From Gracilaria vermiculophylla (taxonomy: Eukaryota; Rhodophyta; Florideophyceae; Gracilariales; Gracilariaceae), in contig JAHNZQ020000308.1 in assembly GCA_019155205.2 (NCBI GenBank), positions 201,118 to 265,117 of the forward strand: a DNA stretch of 64,000 nucleotides, read 5' to 3'. Positions 45,480-57,714 of this stretch are shown here, piece after piece (the first letter of the stretch is position 1; each line of letters opens with the position of its first letter). The notes below the pieces were generated by a model. That model was not told the origin of the DNA. It made no database searches and saw only the letters and a program-made list of their open reading frames with translations. The translations under genes and the position numbers were made by a program.

Positions 45480-46932
45480 ATCCGAGCCACATTTCCTGAG
45501 ACATTGTCGTGACTGGTTTGAGGCTACCATGTGCGGTTGACAGCAGCAAACAATGATACCCTTCAAAGTAGGAAATAACTCCCAAACGCACGTAGGGATT
45601 GGTAGATGGGTCCTATATTGGCAAGCAGATGATTTGGTTTCAAGCAGGTCAGCTAAGCAATATTGAAGATTTGACATGTACATGGGCCAGGACAATAAGT
45701 TTTACCCTAAAACATAGAGGCGGACACAGATAGGGCCCAAAGGATTCTAAGAAACTCTTTGCTGGAAGGCTTCGTTGCAGGGGCCCAGCTACAAGTTGAT
45801 GGAGGCTCGTGGAGACACAGATGATGAGCAAGCTTGTTTTTTGTTGTCGGATATAGGGGCATTAACTACATAAAATAGGGAGCTATTGGACCTGTAGCAA
45901 AAATCACCCCCGAGAAGCTTGACCCAATGCGGGCTGGAAGGCAGCGGCAGTGTATGCTGCAGAAAAGTCGACATGGCTTTTTCTATGCAGAGGCGCCACA
46001 TTGGAGATACAGACAGACCCGGCTTGCGAGACGCGTTTTTTTTTTGTGAAAAACACGTTTGCTCGTGGAAAGTATCGATTGAGAGAACAGACGACTAGCC
46101 GTCCAGCAAAAACGCATTGCAATGGCCAAAGAGTGAATGCACGGATAGATAAACGGCCATAATCGGTATGGAGTTCTACTACGTTGCAGAAATGTTATTG
46201 TTTGTTCGAAGGATAAAGATCTACGCATTTGTAGAGATAGTTTCATCAGAATCGGTGAAAAAGGGCTGAATGACGCGAAATGCCGCATGGGCTGGGTGCA
46301 GCGGATGAGGCTACCAACGTAAAAGTGCGGACGCGTGCCCATTTGAATGGGCGTAACGAGGCGGGAATGGCACGTGGCAGCTGGGATTTGTGTAAATGAA
46401 AGGCAGCAAGAGTGCCACGCGTTGTTTTCTTGTTCGGAGTCAAATCTTTTGCTTAAGCGTTCATGTTGGATGTGGCGCGAAGTAGAAAATAGATATGGCA
46501 ATGAAAGAGCCGAGAGGCCTCGAGAGCTTGTTACGTACAGCACCCGGCATCAGAGAAAAGCAAAGGCGATCCTGCCTGGGGAGACTGATCAAAACGGCAC
46601 GGTAATGATGATCTAGAGGCTTCCAACGATCAGAAGACTTTCTCAGATTCAAAATTTGATATTACACGTATGGAAAGAGAAAGAGGGGTGCTTACTTGGC
46701 GAGAGCCGTTTTCATCTGAACAAACGCACGGCGCGCAGGGAGTCGACAATGATTCGCGTTCATGTATCCCTCGGAAACATACCCTAGCTATATAGACCAC
46801 GTTCAGATAGCGGCGAACGGAGGCGCGGGGCGGCGCGGAGCCAATGAAAGTGCGTGGATTTGAGTACTTCGCGGGATCGCGGGCGTGACACACGCAGACT
46901 GGAAAAGGTTTTTTGCGGCCTCGACTGCGGTC
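45480..46932. other. Intergenic, no gene recognised
   Basis: A minus frame of 186 codons at 45983-46543 has no motif and ordinary composition. I regard it as chance. The sequence turns GC-rich after 46.7 kb at the edge of the gene island. Confidence 0.4.
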
Positions 46933-46963
<31 letters not shown>

Positions 46964-47038
46964 TCGCAAATCGCGCGGGGGGGGGCGGGGGCCCAAACGG
47001 GGGGGGGGGGGGGGGGGGGGCCCCCCCGGGCGGGGGGG

Positions 47039-47123
<85 letters not shown>
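46933..47123. repeat. Poly-G tract, including an 84-nt G run
   Basis: Starts with G28 (46933-46960), continues as interrupted G blocks, and ends with an unbroken G run at 47040-47123. The short words between blocks (CCTCGCAAATCGCGCGG) nearly repeat the clean sequence after the run (TCTCGCAATATCGCGCGG). That pattern suggests low-quality reads stitched into the assembly, although a G-quadruplex-forming tract upstream of the next gene is possible. Confidence 0.9.
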
Positions 47124-47568
47124 CGCTCTCGCAATATCGCGCGGCAGCGGCATGAGCGCCAAAAGTGGGCGCGCGGGGCTGGGTGGCACCCACGCGTCAG
47201 AGGTGGAGGCAGCCGCCGGCGGAACGAGGGCGAAGCCGAGAGCTGGCAAAACACCTTCCAATGGCGCATACAGGGGGGGGGCGCGTGTCCGGCGCGTGCC
47301 CGGCGCGTGTGCGTGACACAAATGCGGTCGTGGGACTGGGGCCTGTACGGCTTCTCGCACGCACAGAGCACGTGCGCAGCAGTCGCGCGCCTGCCGCGTG
47401 CGCAGCGCGAGGCACCCCTCGCAACCCGCCGCCGCTGGAAGTTGGGCCCGCCGCCGCCCTCTGCTCGCCGCACTGCCGCCGCTGCAGAAAAAGAGAGCGC
47501 CGCCTCTTGCTGGCGCTTCTGCCTGTTCAACGCTCTTCCGTCGTCCCCCCTGCAGTGCTGAGCCCGCC

Positions 47569-50357
47569 ATGCCGTCGTGCTCAACACCTCCACACTCTGC
47601 TCGGCCATCTCTTGCTCGGCCATCCCCTCCTCCACCTGCCACCGCCCCGCCTGCCGCTGCTCCGCCAGCAGCTGCACCGCCAGCCCCAGCGCCCCCTCCG
47701 GCCAACGCTGAAAGCCCGCACCGAATCGCGATGATTCGACGTCTCGGCGACATGTACGAGAAGTACATGCTCGACCGCCATGTTGTAGATTGGCTACATC
47801 TCCGCACCCCCCCATCTGACGTTCCATCTATCGATGCCTCCAACTTGCTCGCCGTTCCTCCGCCACGCAACCTCCTCTACCAAAACTGCTCCACTCTTTC
47901 CGGCAAAACCAGCTCATCCATCTCGGTAACGACAGCGCCCATCGTCAGCACCCCTTACAAAAATACAAATACGAATGCCGACAACACGAATATCAACTTC
48001 CAGTCACATAAGAAGACGAAAACCAAAACGAGCAATAACAAGATCGAAGAAACGAACCAAAAGATCAACAACCACACAAACAGAATCGACACGCAAAGAA
48101 CCAGAAACATCGAAAACAATCTCGTTTTCCTAGAAGCTGATGATATCTACATCGCCGACCACGAAGAAAACGGCTTTGTACTCGGCCATGTAAGTTTCGA
48201 GCCCTTCTCTCTCCCCCTCACCGAACCCGCGCTACGACCACTTTCAGATCGCTAACCAACTCTCCATTACCTTAGATATTGGGTAATATTCACTCTCATT
48301 CCCATTTCTACTCGTCCCTCTCAAAGCTTACAGAAAACACGAGCTTCGCCAAATCCACCGTGCGTTCGCGCAAGTTTGCGGCCGATGCCTCGATCCCAAA
48401 GTCCCTGGAGATCGTCGAGTGCGTGTGGTTCAACGACCATCGCGCCATTGTAATTCTCTCGCTCACTACCTTCGACCCGCCCCACCCTCCGCAGCACTGT
48501 TCAGAGGTTATTTACTACGCTCCTGTCTCCGTTGACGCCCATTTCTTTGGTCAAAGACCCGAGATCGTGCTGCGTCTGTCGCGACATGACCTGTGCATCG
48601 ATTGTACATCATCGATTTGCGAGTGCGCCCGTAGGTCCACCGAAGCTCATCCAAATGCCCCCGTCGCGAGTCTTGTACACCCCTCCGACCAAGTGGACGT
48701 CCAGCAAAACCAATGCCACTACCCCCGATCCCAACCTGCCCTCCCGGCAGCCTTGGCATCGGAAATGGTCGCGCGCTGGCTAAGCAATGTGCTCAACGTG
48801 TTGGCCGGCCGCCGCTACGCCACACTCTTTCTTCATTCTGCCGTCAACAACATCGGGCCGAAAATATCCTTCCACTTTCAGGTGCGCATACGAGTCGGTC
48901 AGTCATTGGCATCCCGCATCCAGCTACAACGTCTTTCCAATATGCCTCGAACACCTTTGCTGCCTCAGCATCCTCCACCACCTGCGCTGGCCTTGCCCAG
49001 ATCGAATGACCAGATACAGCCAGCTCACCCGCTCGTCACGCAGCGGGCCCCTGCCCCTGTCACCGCGCTAGGCCTAGCGCCCAAGCAAAGCGGTGAATGT
49101 GCGGCGGAGCGTGTGTCGGGCACATCCCTAGCGCACATCCTCAACTATGGCCATGAGTCAGAGCCGACCGCCCTGCAATGCGCATCGTCGCCCGGCTTCG
49201 ATGCCAGCCCGGACAGCACGCGAGCCGCCGTTACATCTGCGCTGCCATCGCCCCTCCCACCACTACCGCAAGCCACCGTGGAACCGCTTTCTAAGCGCCT
49301 GCGCACGGAAGATCCGCGTTCTGAGCCGTATATGTTCTCGCTCTACGAGCAAGCAACAATATCACCTGTCTTTTCGGAGGATGGCGCGCGTGTTTATCCG
49401 TTGCCTGCGCCGCCGTCGCAATTTCGGGGGGGAACAGGAGCGGCACTGCCTCGCGTACATACGCCGGCATATACTTCATGGCCGCCGCTGGTGCTTCTCT
49501 CCTCCACCTTTGGAAAGACTCCATCCCCACCGGTGATTACGCCAAACAATGTTGCACCCCAGTTTCAGCCCTTTTCTCAAACTCCGAACTTAGATCTGGG
49601 TAACCAGTTTGACGTGGAGGGGAGCAATTATGGCGATTTGTTGCAGGCGCCTCGCGAGGCGTTTGCCTCCAACGAGCCGCCAGTGGGGGATGGTTTACAT
49701 TCTGATACGCAACATCCACAACTCCCCAACACCAAACAGGATCCGTTGATGGCAGCTCCCTCTCTAACTATTGTGGAACCGATGGCAGTAGCAGAGCCGC
49801 ATGAAGTGCAGGTGCGTGCCCCGGTGATTGCGATGACGATGGATGAGACGGACAGTCAAACCCGGGACAAGAAGCAGCAGACTCGGAATGACAACCAGTG
49901 CGAGACCTGTGGGATGATATTCACCAAGCGAGGCAACAAACTGCGTCACATCCAAACAGTTCATCATGGGCTGAGGAAATTCATTTGCGACGTATGCGGC
50001 TCCTCGTTCGGACTCAAGGCAGATCTGAACCGTCATAAGCTCCGCGTGCACATCACGCGCTCGTTTGTCTGTGATAAGTGCGGTAGAAAATTCGCGCACC
50101 AGTCAAAGCTGGATAGCCACCTTCGTGTCATGCATGTCCAGAACAATCGACCATGGGAGTGCACTGATTGTAATTTGCGGCTAGGACGCAAGTCTTCGCT
50201 GACGAGGCACAACCAAACTGTGCACCAAAAGATGAGGTTCCCGTGTGCATTCTGTGCAAAGACGTATTCTCAGAAGTTTGACACTGTTCGTCATGAAAGA
50301 AGATTTCACAGCCGTGAGCTTCTAGCCAAAAGCAATGCGGCTAGAAACAATTCCTAA
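47569..50357 (+). CDS. C2H2 zinc-finger protein, five fingers, two exons
   Basis: Two exons, 47569-48189 and 48276-50357, encode 900 residues. I chose the ATG at 47569 (GCCCGCCATG context); the upstream open frame is Ala/Pro/Arg noise. The 86-nt intron (48190-48275) has GTAAGT, a CTAAC branch-like motif at 48252-48256 and TTAG, and joins in phase 0. The N-terminus is Pro/Ala-rich, then RRLGDMYEKYMLDRHVVDWL, then a Lys/Asn/Thr-rich stretch. Exon 2 starts with an unfamiliar ordered region (about residues 208-320), followed by a long Pro/Ser-rich segment. Five C-x2-C-x12-H-x4-H fingers fill residues 749-770, 778-799, 806-827, 836-857 and 864-885. This points to a nuclear DNA-binding regulator. 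I know no close family for the N-terminal half. Confidence 0.85.
48190..48275 (+). other. Intron of the C2H2 gene
   Basis: GTAAGT donor, CTAAC about 20 nt before the acceptor, TTAG end, phase 0. Exon 2 continues in frame as ILGNIHSHSH. Confidence 0.8.
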
Positions 50358-53300
50358 TCTGACACGGTAGCCAAAAACCGTGGCGACTTCGTGGTGGATG
50401 GTACGTGAGAAGCGATATGTAGACAGGAGGTTGAGGCGTAGAATGCAAGAGCGTTCCCAACGCAGAATTTGCAAACGACGAGACCGATTGTTACCATGTT
50501 GCTAGAAGAGAATGATAGATGTGAACTGTGGAACAGAATGAACGAAGTTGCGCGCACGGATGAGGAGGGGTCAAGTCGATGAATGTGTGAACATGAAGTG
50601 GCGGTCATGCAGCTTATATCAGAGGCTGAGACGCAGTGGATTTGACTGAGCGCAGAAAGTAGCGGCAGTTGGGCCGCACGCTTTACACCCAGACACCGGT
50701 CTTCATTGGAACTTGTTACATAGAGGCCGACAGAAAGGCCCACTGAACAACTGCTGCCACCGATCTTGCACTGAGCTTCGGATTCTCTGCTTCCGCACGC
50801 GCACTTTTCACTGACTTATTCAACAATTGTTGATGAGCGCCGTGAACTTGTGTGTCAGCCCCACCATGAACAACGCAGACCGAAATGTATTTCCGCCGGC
50901 TTAGTTGACGAAGTGTATACATTCAGTACGCCCAATTATCGGGCGTGCTTTGAAGGTAGAGAATGTGCTGCACTGGTTTTGTTCCCCATTGTTGTCCTTG
51001 ACCTTGATCCTTCCTTTGCCGCTAAAACCCCCCAGCTTCAGGCGACAGTGCTTTCCATGAGCTTTTGAGCTCCAACCATTAATCTTGAGAAAAATAAAAG
51101 TACTCGTCGTTCCTTCTTCAGTCTCTCGCTCAGCTCTCAAACAAACGATCTCGAAGGATTGAACAAATGATCTCCGAGTTTATTTCATCAGTGTTTGTTG
51201 CCACGAACCAGTGGCGTTGATCAAATGCGACGCGATTCACACTACACGAGGGGAAAACGATTACCTTGTCCATCAAGCATGTCATTTTGACGCAATTGGG
51301 ACAAGATTCACTACGACTGGCTCGTCGGCGCGTTTCTAGCTAGGGGGCTGCTCCGGCGACGCTCATGGGCAGTAATTGTTCTGACAAATGGCCGCACTCC
51401 GCGTCAAATTGAGCTGCATTGCGTCATTGCGCTCAGCGCGCAGCGGATGAGCGGTAGGTATCGCGCCACCTCTGGCGAGAGTGGACATGTAGATTGGCTA
51501 CGTATCGTACGGCAAATACACTTTTCAGAGAGGCGCGGACAAGAAAGCATGTAGCTGCGCACTCTACGTTCCAACGCTCAATAACTTTGCGGGTTGTTCG
51601 GGAAGATAGCGGGCCGAATTACAGCTTGTGATGCCCCAGTTTTATATGTAAAGAATGAGAGGTTCAGCTTCGAGCACGAGCTTGCCTTGCTGATGAGATG
51701 GAACGGCCACTTTCGTGCGTCGCCGCGCGTCATACAGCCGTGGTGTAGTACCCAGACATGCTGGGATCCAGCAATGATAACTGTGAGAAAGGAGGTTCTG
51801 TGTGAGAAGTTGTGTGAAGATCTGCTCGGGCGCCGGGCAACCTGCCGCCTTTGTTGCTCAGCCCATGGTCCCGCGGCGCCGATGGTCGGGGGCAGATGGT
51901 TGAGGTAGATGCGGATCGTGACGACGCGGGAAACGTTGACCAGCCAGCCACTTGCCTGTCTGCGGTCCACCAGGCGGGCACGTGCTCGTGAAGCAGACCA
52001 TTTGGATTTTCTGCTGAACTTCTGAAAAATGCAAGAAATGTGCGTGTGAATACACTCCGAAACCAAATTATATTATACTTTCGAAAATATTTTATTGTGT
52101 TCACTGCATTTGCCCTAAGTATTTGCCGCCTCGAAAGCAATTTTTGCAAATTATCGCACAGGTGACAGTACAATTTTGTAATGGCGCGTTCAAAAATGAG
52201 AAGATTTTTGAACTGAGAGCGCGAAAGAAACATGAGATTATCGAACTCGGGGCCAATCATGCGCCTCTTGCGCGCCTCTGTTCATGTATCATGCACTCTA
52301 TCCGTTCATGTGGTTCCTCGGCAATGCAAGTCTGCAGAATGCATTCAAGGTTATGCGCCGACGTCACTACTCAACAAGGCGGCGTCAGTGAGATGGGTGC
52401 GGAAGGTTGGAAACCGCCTGCACCCAACGAGGCTCGATGCAGCGACCTTTGTCTACGCCTGTAGATAGATGGCACCCAATTGTGCAATGTCGTGCCCGGT
52501 GGTCTGTATTTGGATGTCAACATAAATGGCACAAAACCCACTGCAATATTGAAAACAAATACAATAGTTTTTGTCTTCTCTAACGTGATATTTCCGTGGA
52601 GGAGAATTTTTTGGAGCGAAGATAATGAAAATGGATCCAAAATCCGCTTTGGAGCGCCGGCATCAGCGCCTTTTTGTGCGCCCATCGCGCCCTTGCGCCC
52701 GCAGTCGGTCGGCTGCATTAAGTTCTCACTCGCTCCGCCCCGCACTCCCCGGTGAGACCTATTCGGTTCGCACTTCCCCCGCCCTGTGGCGACAGCGGCG
52801 CCTTGGTGGCGCGTCGCTGACGGCAGGTGCACTTTGCGAGCGACGCAAAGGTTTGCTTCCACAGCTGTATCTCCCAAAAATAAAGCATCTAAGACGCTCG
52901 TTCCGCGACACCAATGATTCCAAAGTATCGCTGATCCTTGTATCGAAGCATGCTCAGATTCCAAAAAAAGAAGAAACGCAACGTCTCCTGCAAAGTTAAC
53001 CAATCTGTATGAAAAGTATCAGGTAGTGTATTTACTGCAAAAAAAGAAAGAACGCGAGAGAGCTACCGGACTTGGCCGGGAGCGAAAGCCCATTCTTGTA
53101 TCGAGAGTTGTCTTTTGTGATGCGTGATTGATACGTTGCAGATCAACAACGTCTTTCTGCGGGCCCCTTTTGCAAGATATCCAAAAAAACTGTGGCGTTT
53201 CCCGCAGTTTGCGCTTCTTCAGAATCGTTCTGGTCATGGAACGTTCCAACGAAAAATAACCTGGATACACAAAATCTCGAGTTTGCCGAACCGCGTCCTG

Positions 53301-54387
53301 TAATTTTCCATTGCCACCTTTTTCTAGCAATGCTAAATCGGCTGGTAAAGAGCAGCAGACAGAAAAAGGCGACTGAAAGATGACCGGAACATGTGTTTGT
53401 TCAATTCTGTCACAATAGACTGGGGGACGCGGGGCGGCGGGCAGAAGGACCGCGAACAAGCGCATCATGCACATATCAAAAAGGGTGTGTTTTGACAGCC
53501 AGGCACGCTCAAAGAGAGCACCCATAGAAATGTCCACGCATGCAATGGATTACAGTGACCAACAGGTACAGGAGCTCAGCTCCTCGTCGGAGCCGCAAAG
53601 TCGTCCAGCAGCACAGACGCCGGCTTCGGTGGCAGACACAAGTTACGAGCAAGTTTCCGCTGAACTTACACAATTCCACAGATGAAGAGAGCGGTGCAAC
53701 GCTGCAATCTTTCCTCTGTGCCAATGGTGAAGCGAGAGTGGCTATCAGCCTTGTCATGGCCATGATGGCCTCTCACGTGAGGAGCCCGCCTTGTGGGTTA
53801 CACTTGTAAGCGCTGCCATGCTATCCAAAGATCGGAAGTTCCGCTTTGTCACCGCCAACGCCCCAGCGCCTAGTTTCGGGGAGCGTGCGGTGTGCCGACG
53901 AGATGAGGTGAAAGACTTTTCCCACGCATGGGCTCCTCCCCGACAAAGCATCATACACTCTCCGGGGGGTGCTGCTCTAATCGCTCAAATCGTGCCCAAT
54001 TTGTGATGATTTGTTTAACATGTTCATTTGTGCTCAAAGCTCCTATCGCCTGTACCTTAGTATTCCTTACTTTTTTTCTTCCTGCAAATCGCGCTTCTTT
54101 TGCCGTCGTGTCACTGTATTTCCTTCGATCGGGACACCGGTTGTAACGATATCAAGGTATATTGCTACAACGACACGTTCAGGCGCAACACATCTCTCAT
54201 AGATCAAATGAGCTCAATCTGGGTACGGCTAACCCAGCTACTCCACAAGACATCGTTTATTTCAGTTTGTGTGGCGCGTATTCTTTCCTTGGTCGTGCCA
54301 AAATGAACAACAGCAGCAGTACAAACAAGCCGTTTCAAGATTAGTGTAGCTATCGATCTATATAGTAAGTATCTCGATGCGAAGCAG
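50358..54387. other. Intergenic, 4 kb, no confident gene
   Basis: Mixed composition. Plus-strand 53527-53682 (MSTHAMDYSDQQVQELSSSS...) is a possible short exon. The 172-codon minus frame 53537-53019 and those around 51578-53003 lack motifs and overlap each other on both strands. Some of this may be long untranslated or promoter sequence of the flanking genes. Confidence 0.4.
53527..53682 (+). CDS. Possible small exon or ORF, unidentified
   Basis: 51 residues rich in Ser, Gln and Ala (DQQVQELSSSSEPQSRPAAQ). It ends at a stop. Frames at 53540-53809 and 53791-54006 could continue it through short introns, but no splice sites are convincing. Could be chance. Confidence 0.15.
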
Positions 54388-56691
54388 TTACGGCAACCCA
54401 ATTACAATTGGGTCAGAGTTAAGTATGGTATACACCAGAACGAACACCATGGCTCCGAAAATGAGCAATGTTCTTCCAACAGTAACGAGAATAATATACG
54501 ACCACGGTACAAACAACTTTCCAGTCTTTGGATGCACGGCAAACTGGTCACACCTGCCGTGTACAACGTCCGTCAGCATCCAGCCCACAACGTACGGACG
54601 GAAGCAAAGAAAAATGGCCAGAAGGTGCGGCAGCGCGCTGGCCGCAATGAAGCCGATCGCCAGCGCCATCGGGAACACGTCTCCGTTTTCAATTGTCGTC
54701 GTCACTCCGTCGATTGTGGTGTCGACAAAACGCGGGTGCAGCAGTCCCCACACGATTGAGAATATCAGCACGACGGCGGCCAGGATGTTGAACCAGATTC
54801 TTTTCAGGTTGTGCAACACTTCGCTTCTGCGTAACCGTCTGTGCTCGCGGCGCTCGTTGTGTGTTTTGCCGCCGCCGCCGTTTTTGGAGTCAGGCTGCTC
54901 GTTTTCCTTGACGTCCACGACGACCTCGGCAGAGTGTTCGGAAGAGACGTCCAGATCGTGCAGATCTGAAAATGCTTCCGAAATCGTGTCGCCATGGTCA
55001 GTGGGCGTGTCTAACGAATGAGAGTGGAGTGACCCCCCGTCGTCCTCAGATTCAGGCCCACTCTGTTCACCGCCTTTCGGAACCGCCTTCTTCTTCGGCA
55101 TCTTTGCAGTGGCTGTGGCGGGCGACTTGTCGGTGACCTTGAAAACGAGGTTCTTTCCTCTGAAGATAAAAGCAAACAGTCCCTTCACCGTGGTATATCG
55201 GAATATAGTTTCGAACACAACGTTTCCGGCGGCCGACTTGTGCAGCCCCTTCCCCCCCGCAGTGAGAGAAAACTGTGCCAGCGTCGAAAACAAGAGGAAG
55301 CCGGCCAGGTACATGATGAAGACAATCGGGTATTGGACGTCGAGCGGCGTGATGCCGCCCAAGAGCAACGCAATAGAGGCGGCGTCGAAGATAATGAACA
55401 CAAAGGACATGAGCCTGCCAAGCCCCATGTTGAGGTACAGCAAACGTTGCACGACGGTCAAACCGCGGACGAGAAACGGCCCGTGCCTCGAGAATAGGAT
55501 CTGCCAGTCTCCCTTCATCCACCTCGCGCGCTGACGCAGGTTGCCGCGCAGCGTGGTGGTGGCCAACCCGGTGGCAACCGACTCGTTTACGTAGTACGTG
55601 CGGTAGCCCAGGCTGTGGAACCTCAGCGACATGGCAGTATCTTCAGTGATGGAATAGTACGGGTAGTAGGAAGCGTCCTCTAGCGCGGCGCGGCTGATAA
55701 GGTTGTTGGTGCCCACCATTGTTGAGGCGTTGAGCCAGTCCTTGCCGGGCTGAATAACTTGGAAGAACAGGAGGGAACGCTGGTCTAACGGGTCGCTGTC
55801 GTAGGGCGAGAGATTGCGGTAATGTTGCGGAGTCTGTACGACGGCGAGCGTTTGGTTGAATTCGTAGAGTTCGGATTGCGGGTCCCAAACGTAATAGTAG
55901 GGTAGGAGTCTCTGCACAATGTTTGGTCTCGGAATGAAGTCGGCATCAAGCGTGATGACGAGGTCGCTGTGGGTGTTCTCCAGGGCGTGGTTCAAATTTC
56001 CAGCCTTTGCGTGCTTGTTATCGGGCCTGGTGACGTAGAAGACGTTGTGATGGCGGGCTTTCAAGCTGGCAATCATGGCTTCTTTTTTGGGGTCCTTGCC
56101 ATCGTCACACAGATACACGCTGAGGAGGTTGGTGGGGTAGTCGATGCGCAAAGCGCCGACGACGGTGTCACGCACCAGCTGCACGTCCTCGTTGTAGCAC
56201 GGAATATACACAGCAATGGTCGGGTACACCGTCTGCGCGGAGGGCTGCTGACTCGGGGCTGCGGCGGGGAGCGGATCGGAACGAGGCTTGAGGAAGCGCA
56301 GAGGGATTTGCTTGAAGTCGACGCAGTTGCGGCGGCACACGTTCCACACTTGCAGCATCTGCAGCAGCAGCGGAAACGCACAAAGGCACTCGAGAGCGAA
56401 GAAACAGAGCTGGTACACATAGTATGGGATTTGTTGCGAGCGGTCAAAGATGCCGATGGTGCGACGGTAGCGGAACTGGAGGTAGGCAGCCGTGGCGGCA
56501 AACTGGGCTAGGTACAGGACGCGGCGGATTCGCGACTGAAAGCGGGAGCGGGAGGTTTGCTCCATCCAGTGACAGGGCATTCCGGGGCGCCATTGTCCCG
56601 GCAGAAGGGGCTTGATGGGCTTGAGGGCGCGGGGGCCGCTGCCGGCTTTCCACTGGCGTTTGAAGGTTTCGTTGTCTGGCGGGAGCGCCAT
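54388..56691 (-). CDS. Cellulose synthase-type (BcsA-like) GT2 membrane glycosyltransferase
   Basis: 767 residues from the ATG at 56691 (CCCATGG context). The open frame extends upstream to 57195, but that part is low-complexity Pro/Ala/Arg. Membrane segments lie near residues 58-72 and 90-110. The GT-A domain follows: IPCYNED (164-170), CDDGKD (195-200), TLDADFIPR (248-256), SITEDTAM (347-354) and QRARW (387-391). These are the D, DxD, TED and QxxRW motifs of processive beta-glycan synthases using UDP-sugars. Several membrane helices follow, then FKVTDK (517-522), as in BcsA. No PilZ domain is seen. A charged disordered insert (about 525-625) precedes the last membrane helices. It probably makes and extrudes cellulose or a related beta-glucan at the plasma membrane; mannan or another hexan is possible. 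Single exon. Confidence 0.88.
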   Translation of the reverse strand: MALPPDNETFKRQWKAGSGPRALKPIKPLLPGQWRPGMPCHWMEQTSRSRFQSRIRRVLYLAQFAATAAYLQFRYRRTIGIFDRSQQIPYYVYQLCFFALECLCAFPLLLQMLQVWNVCRRNCVDFKQIPLRFLKPRSDPLPAAAPSQQPSAQTVYPTIAVYIPCYNEDVQLVRDTVVGALRIDYPTNLLSVYLCDDGKDPKKEAMIASLKARHHNVFYVTRPDNKHAKAGNLNHALENTHSDLVITLDADFIPRPNIVQRLLPYYYVWDPQSELYEFNQTLAVVQTPQHYRNLSPYDSDPLDQRSLLFFQVIQPGKDWLNASTMVGTNNLISRAALEDASYYPYYSITEDTAMSLRFHSLGYRTYYVNESVATGLATTTLRGNLRQRARWMKGDWQILFSRHGPFLVRGLTVVQRLLYLNMGLGRLMSFVFIIFDAASIALLLGGITPLDVQYPIVFIMYLAGFLLFSTLAQFSLTAGGKGLHKSAAGNVVFETIFRYTTVKGLFAFIFRGKNLVFKVTDKSPATATAKMPKKKAVPKGGEQSGPESEDDGGSLHSHSLDTPTDHGDTISEAFSDLHDLDVSSEHSAEVVVDVKENEQPDSKNGGGGKTHNERREHRRLRRSEVLHNLKRIWFNILAAVVLIFSIVWGLLHPRFVDTTIDGVTTTIENGDVFPMALAIGFIAASALPHLLAIFLCFRPYVVGWMLTDVVHGRCDQFAVHPKTGKLFVPWSYIILVTVGRTLLIFGAMVFVLVYTILNSDPIVIGLP

Positions 56692-57661
56692 GGGGAGGGG
56701 AGGGGGGTGAGCGGGCGTCGGGGGTGGTGGCGGTGGTGCGGATCTGGGGCAGAGCGGGGACGGGGCGAAGCAGGTGCGGAGTACGGCGGGAGGTGGTGAG
56801 AGCTTAAATGTCAGCCAGAGGGGAAGAGGGTGGGGCGGGGGTGATGACCATGCGGCGAGTAGAGACAGTACGGCTGTATGCGGGCGCTGGATGTTGGCAA
56901 AAAGCGTGCGGCTGGACATAACAGCCTGGTCGAAAGCGGTAGAGCGCGTGCACGCAAGCAAACGCCGGAGAAGCGGTGAAAATGCATCTCGCGGCGGATC
57001 GACTGCAGACGGCGGGTTGGGCGGCAGCAAGGATGGCACTGCGCGACGCGCGCTCTGTTTACAGCGCAATGAAGGGAGAGCGCAAATAGATGGGAGCTGG
57101 TGGGCGGAGGCGGCGGTGCGCGCGCCCGCGCCGTGGCGTGGGGGGCGCAACGCGGGTGCGCCACGCGCGCGCGGTGCGATGCGCGGCTGTGCCACGCGCG
57201 CGCCGCGCTGTCAAAAAGCGCCTGGGGCGCGGTCCCCGCCCGCCGCGCCGTTGCCCTAACCGCGCCGTCGCCGCGCATGCTGCCGCTGCCCTCGCTGGAG
57301 CGCCGTCGAGCGCTCCGTTGGCCGCCGCCCACACAGTGCGCAGTAGCCGCCTCCCTCTCTCCCCACGTGGCCACCACTGCCCCGCCTCACAACACCTCCG
57401 CGCTGTCCACGTGTGCCTGCGCTGCATGCGATCACAAATCAAACCGTTTCCATTCTGCGCTGCGCCACGTTGAACGCTGCATGCGTCGCGTGCACCGCGC
57501 GCACCGCCGTTTAAGGGCAGCCAGCGCCACTCCCCCCCACCCCCCCGGCGCTAACCATCTCCACCGCGCTGCCCGCACCCACCGCCATACCGCCACCGCC
57601 GCTCCCACCGCCTTCGCCGCCCCCATCGCTGCCCCCACCGCCTTCGCCGCCCCCATCGCCT

Positions 57662-57714
<53 letters not shown>

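Noticed and set aside
45983..46543. 186-codon minus-strand frame
   Set aside because: No motif, no plausible splice partners; probably chance.
46630..47870. Long Pro-rich (minus) and Gly-rich (plus) open frames of up to 355 codons
   Set aside because: They exist only because of the poly-G tract and read through it in every phase.
53019..53537. 172-codon minus-strand frame
   Set aside because: No motif and overlapped on the other strand by a similar-looking frame. Kept as intergenic.
56692..57195. N-terminal 168-codon extension of the glycosyltransferase
   Set aside because: Pro/Ala/Arg low complexity with no signal or helix. The ATG at 56691 has a better context and starts just before recognisable sequence.
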